Below, one piece after another: positions 34,864-46,440 of a stretch of DNA of 64,000 nt. The position numbers were made by a program, and so were the translations under genes. This DNA comes from Morella rubra (Eukaryota > Streptophyta > Magnoliopsida > Fagales > Myricaceae). Below the pieces are notes generated by a model. The model was not told the origin of the DNA. It was given only the letters and a program-made list of their open reading frames with translations, and did no database searches. The first letter of the stretch is position 1. Each line of letters begins with the position of its first letter. Location of the stretch: assembly GCA_003952965.2 (NCBI GenBank), contig CM025855.1:4761757-4825756 (forward strand), read 5' to 3'.

Positions 34864-35707
34864 TCGTGTCAGGTGGAGGAAGAAGTGATAGGGTGTGGCC
34901 TATTGTTTTCAGGTTGTCGTGTAAATGTAATCTTTGCCTATTGGAGGAAGATGCATGCCTCTTGACCTCTTCCTGTGAATGCGTGAGAAACATGTATCAT
35001 ATTGACGTATATATAAATGATTCAGAGCTCACTTGAACTTCACAATGTCTCTACCCGATCAGCAAGATAAGATTTTCATTGCCTTAGCATCATTCCACAA
35101 GGACTTTGTCTCTGTCAATGACACAAACATACGAGTGCCAGGAAGAAAATGAATTGTCATAGCAGGCTTCTATCAAAGATTTCAAGATCAGAGAGAGATC
35201 AGAGACTTGTAATCCACTAATAAAAAAAGATTGTTACTTGAAGAAAACTCAAGAACTAGCCTCTTTCAAACAAATGATTCATTCTGCCCAAAAGCACATA
35301 CCAAGGGACAAAAACATGATAAGAAGATCTCCATCTGCCATCTGGTGAAATGGACAACAGTGGTGCAAGGTTGGTCAAAAGATAACAGATTATAAACGCT
35401 GGCCTCTGCTTCCCGTACTTGTAATCCGATGGCTCTTCAATCTTCTAAACTCTGGTAATGGGCAAAAATTCTCCTTCAGATTAAAGAGACGGAAGGATAA
35501 AAACAAAACATTAAATGAGAAATATCAAGGAACGAAAATCCTAGAAAGGCTACATGTATAAAAAGAATGAGAACGAGAATTGAGAGGAGGATACTCAAAA
35601 TTATCCGTTGGAAAAGAGCACATACCTTAGAGTTCAATTAGCTGGTCAAATTGTTGCTGTCGTCCGATCTCTGGCGCAGATGCAGTATCAGAAAGAGCGG
35701 ACTCTTG
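34864..35707. other. Spacer between LTD copy and NB-LRR gene
   Basis: No gene seen. The part next to 35708 is probably the 3' untranslated region of the NB-LRR gene, and 34790-34920 the leader of the LTD copy. Confidence 0.5.
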
Positions 35708-38700
35708 CTAAACGTTTAGGTTTTGAATGGACTCCCAATCAATTTTTATGTTGGGGACGTGAGCAATCTTGAGCCATTCTTTTCCTCTTTTCCTTTTCCA
35801 TTGTTTCTTCAGCAAAGGACATCCGCGGACTTCAAGAGATGAAAGGGAGGCGGGCAAGCCCTTTTCTGGCATTTGCTCGAGCTCTTTACACTCGTCCATA
35901 TACAAATTCCTAAGAAAGGTGAGATGTTGAAGCCCATTCTTGTCCAGGGATTTCAAATCACGGAAGTGACACATGCGAAGGTCGATCAAACTGGTGGGCA
36001 GCAAACCCACCTCTGGGAATGATATCACACCTTGAGATTCGCCAGAGATTTCGAATGTTGTAAGAGAGATGAGGTTTTGCAAACCCCATCCCATCCGGTT
36101 AGCAGTTAGTTTTTCGCAACGACAGATTGCAAGAGAATTCAAATTGGAAGGCAATCCTCCTTCAGGAAACGACTCCATTTGTGGACAATATGCTATCCGC
36201 AAAGTTAAAAGAGACGGAAGGAGTAGGTGCATCTTGTCAGGCAGTGACGTCAGACTCTTGCATCTATTAACATCAAGCGACGTAAGATTGGAGGCACGCA
36301 ATCCTCCTTTTGGAAAGGATGCAAATTTATCGCAATACCTGATATGTATGTTTGAAATCTCCAAATCACGATCATCGTGTTCTGGAACAGTAAGACATTC
36401 CAGATTACGACAGTCATAAAATGTTAAATCCCGAAGCTTTGGAAATAATTCCAACGGGAAGGACCTCAGAGAATCACAGCTATCCCACAACCACAAGGTT
36501 TCAATGGAGCAGGAGTTTGTGTCTATTGGGAGCTCCAGGTTAGGAGATTCGGAGATACGTATGGATTTTTCCGACGAAAGGCGACCAGTATCCCAGGGAA
36601 AGGACATAAGTGAGGAGCAGTCATCAATTTCTAACTCTTGAAGATGACCGTTGGAGTCCATAATTCCCTCCAGGGACGCCACTTCATTCACTTTACAAAC
36701 GTAGAGCTTTCTCATCCCAGATGGCTGTTGTTCTAGCCGAATACTTGCATTTTTCATCATTGCCCTACTCCCTAGGAGTGAAGCCACCAGCTTCGGACAT
36801 GAATCAATCTCGAGTTTGGCTAAAGAAGGAATATGGATGGGCAACCCTCCTGTTAGCTTAGAGCCTCCTGTTAGCTTAGGGCAATTCTTGATATAGAGCT
36901 CTTTAAGATCAGGAAAAGCATTACTGGAAGATAACCATTCCTCCCACCCCAACATCTGCTCGAACCTGAGAACTTTCAGGCCTTCAAATGACTGAATCGA
37001 AGAAGAACTAGTACTGCTGTTGCGGTTGCCACAAAACTCACGACCCACTGTAACAATTCCATCCAAACCAACAATAGAGAGTTCCTTCAGAGAGCAAAGC
37101 TGACCAAGTGGAGGCAAACTGCGGATATATTTACACTTCTGTAGATGAAGAGAAGCTATATTACAGAATGACGGATCTCCTACCCAATCTGGAAAAATTC
37201 CACCGCCATAGCCTTTGATAGAAAGACTTTTCAAGCTTGTATGGGGACGAAGATGCTTCAGTACAGTTTCAAAATCAATGTCTGACCGTTGAGTTGTACC
37301 ATCCCATTCCAGCACTAACATCTCAAGGTACTTCTTATACTTCAAGCCTGCATTCTTAGCATCCTTAGGAGGTTCAACATTTTGGAGCTGCAATAAAGAA
37401 AGCGTTCCTCGAATGTCATTAAGGTTTTGCAACTCCCGAATGGAAGAGCCAATACCCTTGCCAATGACAAAAGCTGTCAACGTGTACAGAAATTTCAAAC
37501 TGCCCAATTTCGTTGGCATCTCCTTTATCCCGGTCCCAGCAATGTCCAAATGTCTTAAAAGAACGAGTCTCGACAAATCTGTTGGCAATGCAAGGAGGTA
37601 TCCGCACCCTAATAACTTCAATGTTTGCAAGTTGTGTAACTTACAAATGGAATTGGGCAGTCTCTTAAGTCTTGTGAAAGAGAAGTCCAAATAACGTAGA
37701 TGTTTAATCTCGTCAATTGAACTAGGCAAAGTAGTTATATCCCGATTGTTAGAGAGAGATAGAACCCTTAAGCACCTTAGCATCGGTAATAATTTATGGA
37801 TCACATTTTCCCGCAATACTTTGCTTGCCCATGACGATGAATCCAAAGCCACGAAGGTGCGCAACTTCTTGGGCTGGTAAAAAGACTCATCAATCTTCTC
37901 AAATTTGTCCAAACTTGCACAGAAGAATGATAAATGTCGAGTCCTTTGCACCAGTTCGTGTGAACTGTGACCCTCCAACGTAAAGCTAAATTGTCCAGCT
38001 ACAGATTTTGCCAAATCATGGACAAGATCATGCATTCTAAAATGTAATTTATCGTCACCTGATTGTTGGAACAATGATCTAGATACAAGAGCAAGGAAGT
38101 AACGATCGCCGATTTCTTCCATCGTTTCGATTTTAGATTGGTGCAGGAAACCTTCTCCCATCCACATTAAAACTAACTGCTCCTTTTGAAAACCATAACC
38201 TTTGGGAAATATTGAACAATAAGAAAAGCAACGCTTTAAATGTGAGGGCAGATACAGATAGCTTAATCTTAGAGCAGGAAGAATATCTGTCTTGTCAATC
38301 GGAAAATCCCACAATTCGCTTTTCAAAATCTTATCCCATTTCTCGACATTTCGTTCTGACCACAAGAGATCCCCAATTGCCTTTATCGCTAAAGGCAGAC
38401 ATTGACACTTTTTTACAATATTTTGACCTAGTTCTTCTAGCTCTGGATGTTTGGTAATGCTACTATCGTGGAAGGCGTGTTTTCTGAGGAGGGACCAGCA
38501 ACTTTCCTCCGATAACTTATCTAGAGAATGAATTGCGATTACATGCATCGCTGCGACAACACTCTCATTGCGTGTTGTTATGATGATCTTACTTCCTCGA
38601 ACCCCATATCTCAAGATTTCGTTCAAGAACTTTTGATGAACAGGATTTTCAGTCCAAACATCATCTAAAACAAGCAAAAAACATTTATCCTTCAATTTCT

Positions 38701-39505
38701 CCTGTAGTGTCACCTGAATCTGATCTGGATCCCTAATATCACAAGGCAATTCCGTAACTGCCTCTATAATTGACTTCTTTATTGTGGATTCATCAAATTC
38801 TTCCGAAACACAAAACCATGCTTGAAGGTTGAAATGCGACCTCACTCTGCTGTCATTGTATACAAGTTGAGCAACGGTGGTCTTGCCGATACCCCCCATG
38901 CCAACTATTGCAATCACAGACATCTCGTTACCCCTCCCACAATCTGAGAGCAGTAGGTTAATTATCACCTTTTTGTCATTATCCCTACCAAACACACTAG
39001 ATTCTTCAACAGGAGAAGTCGTAGGGAAACTTTTTGGCAGTTTCTCTCCAACACCTGCTCTTAGACCAATAATATCCTTTTGTTTTGCCAGAAATTCTAG
39101 TGTCTCAAGCAGCTCTTTTATTTCTGAATCAATCCCCTTGACAAAATGATTAACAGAAGTAGAGATGCGGTTTCGTACCTTGGTAATTGCAGTGCCTTGA
39201 AATTCAGCATCCAACTTGCGTCCCAAGGCTTCGGTGGCGATCTTATCCAACAGGTCCTCTGCGTCATACACGGCATCTTTCAGCTCATTAAACCACTTTT
39301 TCACATCAGGATGTGTGACTTGCTTTTCCCCCGCGTCTTCGAGCACTGCACTCACGGACAACAATTGAATCTCCAACTGCTTTAAGAGTTTAGCAGTGGA
39401 TTTCCGTCCCCCAAAGAAGTCCATCAACTCTCCGGATGCCATTTTGTCGAAAAAGAGTTTGGCGAGGGGCGAGAGAAGCGCTCCTAGCACCGCGACTTCA
39501 GCCAT
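35708..39505 (-). CDS. CC-NB-LRR disease resistance protein (RPP13-like protein 1 type)
   Basis: An intronless 1265-aa intracellular immune receptor of the coiled-coil class. N-terminal Rx-type coiled coil (1-160) has WFNELKDAVYDAEDLLDK (71-88). NB-ARC motifs in order: VFGRD (171), P-loop VGMGGIGKTT (201-210), RNBS-A FNLQAWFCVSEEFD, kinase-2 KCFLLVLDDVW (274-284), RNBS-B GSKIIITTR (304-312), GLPL-type CLPLA (369-373), RNBS-D LKRCFSYCSIFPKG (423-436) and MHD (491-493). The rest is LRRs, first classic (LRYLDFSFTRLKRLPNSIC), later irregular, with a short duplication PKLTGGSKLTGGLP. All key motifs are intact and there is no integrated decoy domain. The start at 39505 (MAEVAVLGALLSPLAK) fits the family; an in-frame ATG at 39658 would add 51 unlikely residues. 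Recognised effector unknown. Confidence 0.96.
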   Translation of the reverse strand: MAEVAVLGALLSPLAKLFFDKMASGELMDFFGGRKSTAKLLKQLEIQLLSVSAVLEDAGEKQVTHPDVKKWFNELKDAVYDAEDLLDKIATEALGRKLDAEFQGTAITKVRNRISTSVNHFVKGIDSEIKELLETLEFLAKQKDIIGLRAGVGEKLPKSFPTTSPVEESSVFGRDNDKKVIINLLLSDCGRGNEMSVIAIVGMGGIGKTTVAQLVYNDSRVRSHFNLQAWFCVSEEFDESTIKKSIIEAVTELPCDIRDPDQIQVTLQEKLKDKCFLLVLDDVWTENPVHQKFLNEILRYGVRGSKIIITTRNESVVAAMHVIAIHSLDKLSEESCWSLLRKHAFHDSSITKHPELEELGQNIVKKCQCLPLAIKAIGDLLWSERNVEKWDKILKSELWDFPIDKTDILPALRLSYLYLPSHLKRCFSYCSIFPKGYGFQKEQLVLMWMGEGFLHQSKIETMEEIGDRYFLALVSRSLFQQSGDDKLHFRMHDLVHDLAKSVAGQFSFTLEGHSSHELVQRTRHLSFFCASLDKFEKIDESFYQPKKLRTFVALDSSSWASKVLRENVIHKLLPMLRCLRVLSLSNNRDITTLPSSIDEIKHLRYLDFSFTRLKRLPNSICKLHNLQTLKLLGCGYLLALPTDLSRLVLLRHLDIAGTGIKEMPTKLGSLKFLYTLTAFVIGKGIGSSIRELQNLNDIRGTLSLLQLQNVEPPKDAKNAGLKYKKYLEMLVLEWDGTTQRSDIDFETVLKHLRPHTSLKSLSIKGYGGGIFPDWVGDPSFCNIASLHLQKCKYIRSLPPLGQLCSLKELSIVGLDGIVTVGREFCGNRNSSTSSSSIQSFEGLKVLRFEQMLGWEEWLSSSNAFPDLKELYIKNCPKLTGGSKLTGGLPIHIPSLAKLEIDSCPKLVASLLGSRAMMKNASIRLEQQPSGMRKLYVCKVNEVASLEGIMDSNGHLQELEIDDCSSLMSFPWDTGRLSSEKSIRISESPNLELPIDTNSCSIETLWLWDSCDSLRSFPLELFPKLRDLTFYDCRNLECLTVPEHDDRDLEISNIHIRYCDKFASFPKGGLRASNLTSLDVNRCKSLTSLPDKMHLLLPSLLTLRIAYCPQMESFPEGGLPSNLNSLAICRCEKLTANRMGWGLQNLISLTTFEISGESQGVISFPEVGLLPTSLIDLRMCHFRDLKSLDKNGLQHLTFLRNLYMDECKELEQMPEKGLPASLSSLEVRGCPLLKKQWKRKRGKEWLKIAHVPNIKIDWESIQNLNV

Positions 39506-40200
39506 ACTTTCTTCTTTGCAATGGGAATTCAAATGAGAGAAGCTGAACGCAAGAAACAGAGCAAAATCAGATTGCAAGCAGTGTTTCGCTTTTACGCAAG
39601 AATTCGGTACTTTAGAGCACATCATACACGAAACAGCCTGCTGGATTGATGGACCCACAAAGCTCTGGACGTGTCGCAGATAAATTGATAAGAGACACTG
39701 TCATTGGAGGTCAACTCAGCTACTCATCTTCTTGCTTAATTTTGATACGAGTTAGAGCATTTTTGGTGATTCTAGTATGAAATAACTGAGGAAGCTTTTA
39801 TGTCTGATTGTGAACCCCACTCATTCATTCTATGCTTATCATGACTAATTTCCGGAGGTTACGCGATTGAAACAAATGTAGGAAAATGGGAAATTGTGCA
39901 AGTGGCGTGAAAGTCAATTGAATAGTTGCCATATATTTTATTTCTCCCCCCCCCCCAAAAATTGTCAAATATTGTTAAAAATGTTTTCAGATAAATAAAA
40001 CTGAAATGTCTAATCTGAATTCAAAACCAAAAGCGCCACGACAAATCCCAATATTTAAATCATATGCAATTGTTTATGCCTAATCCAAGCATCTTCTTCC
40101 TTATTATATGAACCCAGTCATCAGCAGTAGTGGCGTCTGCCTCGGCTTCCTCACTATCGTGTCAAAACACCTTAACAGTCGTATCAGCTATTTTAGAATA

Positions 40201-40357
40201 GAGTAATGCTTGGTGTCCTTCCTGAGTTCTTCTAAGAAAAATCCAACAGATCAGGATCTCTGAGTGTATGAGGCTCACTTTTAAAATTAATCCTGAACCG
40301 TTGGATTTTTCTTAGAAGAACTTGGGAAGAACCCAAGAAAGACACCAAGCATTTATC
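40201..40357. mobile_element. Short MITE, Mutator-like, 9-bp target duplication
   Basis: A 157-bp element almost wholly made of inverted repeats. The left arm has AATGCTTGGTGTCCTTCCTG and TTCTTCTAAGAAAAATCCAA; the complement of the right arm has AATGCTTGGTGTCTTTCTTG and TTCTTCTAAGAAAAATCCAA, with about ten extra bases between. It is flanked by the exact 9-mer TTTAGAATA at 40192-40200 and 40358-40366. Nine-base duplications are typical of Mutator-type insertions. Confidence 0.85.
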
Positions 40358-43051
40358 TTTAGAATAATTTACTGTAACAGAAATATTCTCTAGGTGTCAT
40401 TCATACCGCACAACCAGCTGGCACAAGATTCCATGATTGTTAGCGCTGCATTTTAGTATAAAATATACACGCCTGCACGAGTGAAAAAGCAATGAAGACG
40501 AGATCATTTTATTCTATAAGTTTTTTTATTTTTCAAGCTCTGTTAAGAGTGTTACACAAACTGGCACGACAACAACAACAAACATGTGAAACTATATCCA
40601 TCCTGATCCCTCTCAGATATTTTTACCTGGACCTGTTCGAGACAATAAGCCGGCCAATTTTAAAAACCAGAAAAATGAGCAGGAAACTGGGCTTGAGATA
40701 AGAGTCAATGGATTTCTTGCGATATCCTATTTATTTGTTTATCATTAATAGTTGCTGCAAGTAACTTTGATCTTGTCAATTCAGCCAGCCAACTTTAAGA
40801 AAGTAGGAAATTCTGCAAGTGGTTGTGAAGTCTTCGTCGATGATTTTGATCACATATTTTCTATGTTTATCATGAGCCATCGTAAGAAATAAGGAAATTC
40901 TGCCATTGGACGTGAAGCCTTGTCAATTACATCATCGATCTGAGTAAAAATAAAGAAGCGGAGATCTCTTCTGCTGTAGTTGTTTCTCCGGTTGGGCACT
41001 CTACCTTGTAGAAGACATTGTCTTGGGACAGTTACTGTCGACCATATTCCCAACTAGTCACTCATTAGGCGTCATGTAATACGATGATTAAGGTATTTAC
41101 TACTAGGTTTATTTACATTTACTAACAGTAGTTTATTTGGTTGCTTCCTCAAAGTCTTTGTCCGAAGAATACTATCAATAGAAGCAAGCTTGAGGACCTT
41201 CACACAGCAGCCTCTAAGTCCTTACTATGAATTTAAGGGCTGAAAAGGTTGTAGATGAGATAAATAAGCTCTTTATATTCTTTTTTCCTTTCTTTTTGAT
41301 GAGCAACTTGGGGCATTAAAGTACTATAACTTTGTGTTAAAAACATTGAAATACATGCACGTCAAAATTGATACAAAGTAAGTTTACCTATTATGGCTCC
41401 CACTGTCTACCACTAAAAAAGTTTGTTCAAGTATTGCTGAGTTAAGTTTCATCTATGATCCCCAGAGGCAATTCCTGATCATATAGTCACCTTAATAGGT
41501 TTTCTTACCAGTTCAGGATGAACTTTTACATGTGATGACACCGAGGCTGAAAAAATTGACATTAATAATCAAGACTTCTGTCTCCAGGTGGAATTAAGTA
41601 ATTACAGGCCATATTAATTCATTAGGGAGTTAACCCGATAGCTTTAATTATCTTTCTTCTGTAAATAGTTTACAGTGTTTTAATGCTAGTCCTTAACTCA
41701 GGTTTATGATGGTTCACAATGGGACTTAAAATCTTTCTTGAAAAATAAAATATCATAAACATGTATTTAGTTGGTTAATCTTAGAATGAAGAATCATGAG
41801 TCATATGAAAATGGTAGAGAACAATTTAGTTTACCATGCAATCCTCATCGGTTTTTGCTTTACTCTGTGTTGATATAATCCTTGAAGAAGGATTTTTGGA
41901 ATAGTTGTAGGTCTCCTGAATTCCTACTGCTCAACATTGCTTATGATTATTTGTAAGCGGATCACAAAAGATAACTATTTGGAGAAGTATTGAACATTAG
42001 TTTGTAATTAGTGTATTGAAGGTAAAATAGATACTTGCCTTTTATCTTTATGGAAACTCATACGGTTCTGGGTGGCTGAAGGAACCATTTCCTAGGTAAA
42101 TAGGGAGGGATTATGGTGGCAGTTTATCAACTTTTTTTTTTTTTTTTTGGATAATTAACAGTTTATCAACTGTCATTTCACTGGACTTCTCATTAATTTA
42201 TTGATCAGTTTTATTTGTACATCCTGAATTTCGCATATTGGTTATTAGACTCTTTACACCACGTTCCTGAATAATATCCTTATGACTGAAGGTACTATTT
42301 GCTTAAATGTAAAGTTTTATTTCAAGATTTGTATATCATAGTAAAGAGCACTTTGTAGGACTGATTTCATCTTTTTAATTTTCTGCACTGGATTTACTTT
42401 CTGCAGGTATTGCAAGTTCTTCTAAACTTCAGCTGGTTGATTGGTCGGTCTCAATATTGGTCTTGTAGGTTGTGTTTTTGAATTAAACATTTAATTGCAA
42501 CGACTTGGTGCTGGCGTGCTGCTTGTTACTTTTATATATTTGTAAGTCTTTTGGTATATGAATTCAGTAGAATTTGGAATTTGTGTACGGTTGGTACTTT
42601 GTTTTCCGTATACTGTTGCTTTGATCCAAATTGCTTTTAGAAATGAAAAGTAGAAAATAAAAGAAAATTTATTGATAGAAAATTGGAGTGACCCAATTGC
42701 AACGAATTAAACACACTCCCCTACTCAGCAAAATAGAAACATGCACCACTAATACTTTCCACCGACCAGGAGAAAGCGGGCAGCCAAAACTCCCTCTCCG
42801 CGACCCAGTCTTTGTGCATAAAAAACTCTTCAACATCTCGCCGACTCTGCATCTTTCTCTGCGACCAAATTTTCGCCAGTTCTGCTCTCGTACGGTGACT
42901 CACAAACTCTGTTTTCTTGCAACAACTCCGTCGTTGGTAGTTCTGGACTTTTCTCAACGAAAAACCATGTTTAAGGGAAGCCTTTAGCAGCCGATTCTTC
43001 ATCCTTTTGTGGCAAATGTTATTTGACGTGAGACATCTGTTGCGAATTAAC

Positions 43052-43261
43052 GGCTATGTTTGGATAGTGTTTCAAAACGTTTTCAAATACTTCTCACACT
43101 CACTTTTTCATCAATTTCAATACATTTTTACTAATCTCAATAACTTTTTACAAATTCCAATAAATTTTTATACATTTTTTACCGATCTCAAAAGAATCTA
43201 TACTACTTTCAAAAAAACACAAATACAAAATATTATTTTGAGATCTAAACCAACATTAGCC
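43052..43261. mobile_element. MITE-like inverted repeat (tentative)
   Basis: Starts GGCTATGTTTGGATAGTGTT and its complement from the right end starts GGCTAATGTTGGTTTAGATC. The inside is TTTTCAAA- and CAATTTC-rich with internal repeats. It resembles the piece at 30768-30952. No convincing target duplication was found. Confidence 0.45.
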
Positions 43262-44043
43262 GTCACTTTTATCGTTGTCAAAGCCTATTGTCCACGGGCA
43301 ACCGCAACGACTTCTTTGACGACATGGGGGCGTTGGGAAAGGGCTTTACCTACGATTTTGCATGCTTTTGCCAACGAGCTCTGTTAGACCCAATATTTCT
43401 TGCAGTGTTAAAGACAAAATGAAAATTTTTTGGATGTTAAACTTGAGTTTTTTTTTTTTTGGCATTTCCTGAGAGAAAACTTCTTTTTTAAAAAGCCTAT
43501 AAAAACAGAAAATATATATCTGTAACAAGATTATGGACCCTTTTTGTACTGAACTATAATAGATATTCCAAAAAGCAATCAAATCAAGTACGGTACATAT
43601 CTACCTTATTATATAGAACAGAACCTCCTGATGTACTACATCCAAACCGCATGAGCATCAATACCATAACCAAAGCTAGAAATTCACTTTTGGGGAGTTC
43701 AATAGTAGAAAAACATATTTTGGGGGCTAAAAATGAATAAAACAAAAAAATTTGTCAAAAAACCATTAAAATAGGCTTAGTTTCTTGACTTTGTCTCTGT
43801 TCATAATAATTAATATCAAGTAGCTAGAAGAGAAGCTTAGAAAAAAAAAAATTAGCTAGAAGAGAAAGAAATGACCCAATAAGCTCACACTCAAGAGCTG
43901 CATGTTTCTACGAATTAATTAAAAATCCGTAAATTCAAAAACTAAAAAATCGTTGCTTTTTCTAACTGAATTTAAACTAACATCGAATATCCTATCTACG
44001 ACCAAATACATGCAAAGTGGGAAGCTACAAAACGTCAGAGTTT

Positions 44044-44560
44044 TTACGCATCTGGAATTAGATTTTTTTTCGCTCCTGCCAGCTTCGTAGGATTTGCTAA
44101 TGATCTACATTGCGAAATTCGAATACTTCCCCAGATACCAGCTCTAGTCCCTCTTTTTACCTTGTGAGATTGAGGACAGCTTCTTGCCAATTCCAGAGTT
44201 ATCGGCTCTGGGGGATGGCGGTTGACGTTGACGGTTAATACTCTGTTCCTAAACCCGAGCGGCCGAGCCATATTTCTGAACTCATTAGGTAATGTGGTTG
44301 GGCGGCACGTCTGAATTGTGTTAATAGAATCTAAACCGGATTTTTCACACTGCATGAGAGGCGATATCGCGAAATATTGTTGGCCTGTAGATGTTTTGAC
44401 ATGGGTGCCGCCGTTCAAACAAGAATCTCAAATTGAGATTGATCATATTCTTCCACCGAATGCACCATCCTTAAGTTGATAAGCATCAACAATGGGGTTC
44501 CTGTATGGAGTTGACCAAACCGCTCTTCAAAGGCTAGGGTGAAATGTTCCCAATTCAAGA
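44044..44560 (-). pseudogene. Broken fourth piece of the gag-derived family
   Basis: Two pieces match the 3' half of the gag-derived ORFs and their 3' flank (about 44150-44240, with AGCTTCTTGCCAATTCC, and 44495-44560, with ACCAAACCGCTCTTCAAAGG). They are separated by about 250 bp of unrelated DNA at 44240-44490 that contains an open frame of unknown origin. It is a fossil, clearly broken, immediately downstream of the complete copy B in transcription order. Confidence 0.6.
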
Positions 44561-44921
44561 ACTCCCAGCTCCAACTCCATACAAAATACAGAGACGTCGA
44601 TCGGTGGCCTCACGTGCCAAAATACAGATATGTGAAGGTTTCTTGCGCATGTCAGTCACACTGAAGAAAGTATTTGGAATGTCCATTTTATTGTTGAAAA
44701 CTACACATGCATGCTGCTGTACGTTGCAGCAATGATACGGTGAAAACATTGACAAAAAGGTTTAAACAACGTTAAACCCTAAAAAGATCTGGAATCCACC
44801 AGAGAAAGATACAAATTTCTTGAACGAAACAAATGTTCTGAATTGCATAATGAAACAAATATACGTTAAGCGGATTCTTTCCCATCTACCAGCTCTATAG
44901 TCCCTCCGTTAGAACTTCCTT

Positions 44922-45305
44922 TTACCTTAAGGGCGGGTCCGGGAATGGGGAATTCCTGCCAATGTCCGAGTTACACCTCTGTTTCCACGTCGAGTCTAAT
45001 GTTCCTCGACCAAACCACGCTACAAAGGCTTCGGCGAAAGCTTCCCAAGTCCTGAAATGGCCTCGTGAGTATTCCATGGACCCAAACGGCCAGTACAGAT
45101 GCTCACCCTCCAAATAGGACAAGGTTATCATGAGCCTTAAATGCGGTTGTGTTTGGTAGTACGTGAAGTATTCTTGAAGTCTGTTCAGCCAACCAGCGGG
45201 ATCTCTACCATTGAACACGGGAAAGTCTAATGTCCTCTTCGACCTGGGGATCTCTATCGTCTCGGGATCGCCCGGACTTGGGTGCAGTCGCCTTTCTTCC
45301 GCCAT
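44922..45305 (-). CDS. Gag-derived short ORF, copy B
   Basis: A 127-aa single-exon protein, sister of the ORFs at 29105 and 47764. After an N-terminus rich in charged residues (MAEERRLHPSPGDPETIEI) comes the gag-type domain: LDFPVFNGRDPAGWLNRLQE, YFTYYQTQPHLRLMITLSYL, GEHLYWPFGSMEYS and WEAFAEAFVAWFGR. It stops shortly after the domain, as its sisters do. ATG 45305 is chosen because the sisters start at the corresponding place. A TATA-like box (45397-45404) and a CACGTG (45431-45436) lie upstream in the same spacing as in copy A. Gag origin is clear; whether it is expressed or only a fossil is unknown. Confidence 0.7.
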   Translation of the reverse strand: MAEERRLHPSPGDPETIEIPRSKRTLDFPVFNGRDPAGWLNRLQEYFTYYQTQPHLRLMITLSYLEGEHLYWPFGSMEYSRGHFRTWEAFAEAFVAWFGRGTLDSTWKQRCNSDIGRNSPFPDPPLR

Positions 45306-46440
45306 CTCAGAAATGAATATCGTCTGAAGCAAATCCTATAATATGGATAAAACGGGACCGGGGGAGCGAATTCGTTTTGGTTTGGCCGCAGGCCACTTTA
45401 AATACACATGGAATTAAACCTGCTAAATGACACGTGACTAATAAAACTGATTCTTGCATGCATGCTAATTACTAACAGTTTTCTTTCAGTAGTACTGCAA
45501 GTGTCTCCAATTAACTAATTATTAACAAACCGGTAAATTCATCAGCAACTAATATTCGTTGTTTTTCTATACGACTTTAAAGTACTTTTACCAATAGACC
45601 GCTACTACAATATTCTACCCCGATCTTTTAACGACGATGCAATTGATATCGTCTCAAAAGCAATAGCTCTTTTTAAAATACAACATATTCTACCATTTAC
45701 ATTACCTTAAAATTACTGGCATATTATACTCTAAACTATCAATTATTTTGCATCTGATGTTAATATCTCTCCCCCTTTCAATAAATGAAAAAAAAAAAAA
45801 AAAAAAAAAAGATTTTTTAGGTAATTAGAAAAATCCAGGCACTTGTTCACGTGCACCAAATTTAGATAGACCTAACTCAATATCCGCATAAATTGGATTC
45901 AACGTTAGAGCAAACTTTAGTCCCTCCAAACTACACATGCCAGATAAGTTTAACTTTTCTGTAGAGTGACCCTAAAGAATTGTTTGCACCTGAAGGGAGT
46001 AGAACTCAAGACCTTAGGAGAGCACACATTAGTAATTTGATGAATGAAAAAAAAGATCAGTTGTACCAAAGCGTGTGATTTGACTTTGTGATACATTACT
46101 ATCTGGAGTTCGAACTTCAACAAATTAGTCACCGTTCATCTATTGGTGATATTTTCGTCCTTATGTCGTAAGTCTTCCATTAGTCACTAACGGAATTTGA
46201 TGTTGTGGCATTTTAAAATATTCAAAATATTTAAACAATTATAAATATTCAAAAAATTATAAAATTATTAACGAAATTTAAAAAAATCTAAAGAAATTGA
46301 GCACATCTAATAAAATAAAATTAATTTGTAGGCCTAGCCTCTTAAGGGTAGTCTTTCGCAACAAAGTATGACAGTTTTGAGTCTGATGCCCTCAAATATA
46401 GCAGTATTAATTATGTCAGAACTATTTTTTTAAAAGGCTT

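Larger units (their letters stand above)
39506..43640. other. 4.1-kb intergenic region
   Basis: Contains the NB-LRR promoter side, a MITE (40201-40357), and AT-rich DNA with no firm gene. The stretch 42400-43010 looks transcript-like (an acceptor-like TTTCTGCAG at 42396-42404, then a less AT-rich block at 42700-43010 resembling a leader exon), but no product was recognised. Confidence 0.5.
43640..46440. repeat. Segmental duplication, copy B
   Basis: Shares AGAAATTCACTTTTgGGGA and GTAGAAAAACATATTTTG with copy C (43678-43790 against 47350-47455), then the gag-derived ORF with promoter, then AATTTGATGT and GCCTAGCCTCTTAAGGGTAG (46329) with copy A. A broken extra piece of the same family lies inside it at 44044-44560. 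Poly-A tract at 45788-45810. Confidence 0.75.

Noticed and set aside
39506-39658. NB-LRR start at the upstream in-frame ATG
   Set aside because: The extra 51 residues are unlike the family, which begins MAEV(A/L)xGA(L/F)LSxx; 39505 fits.
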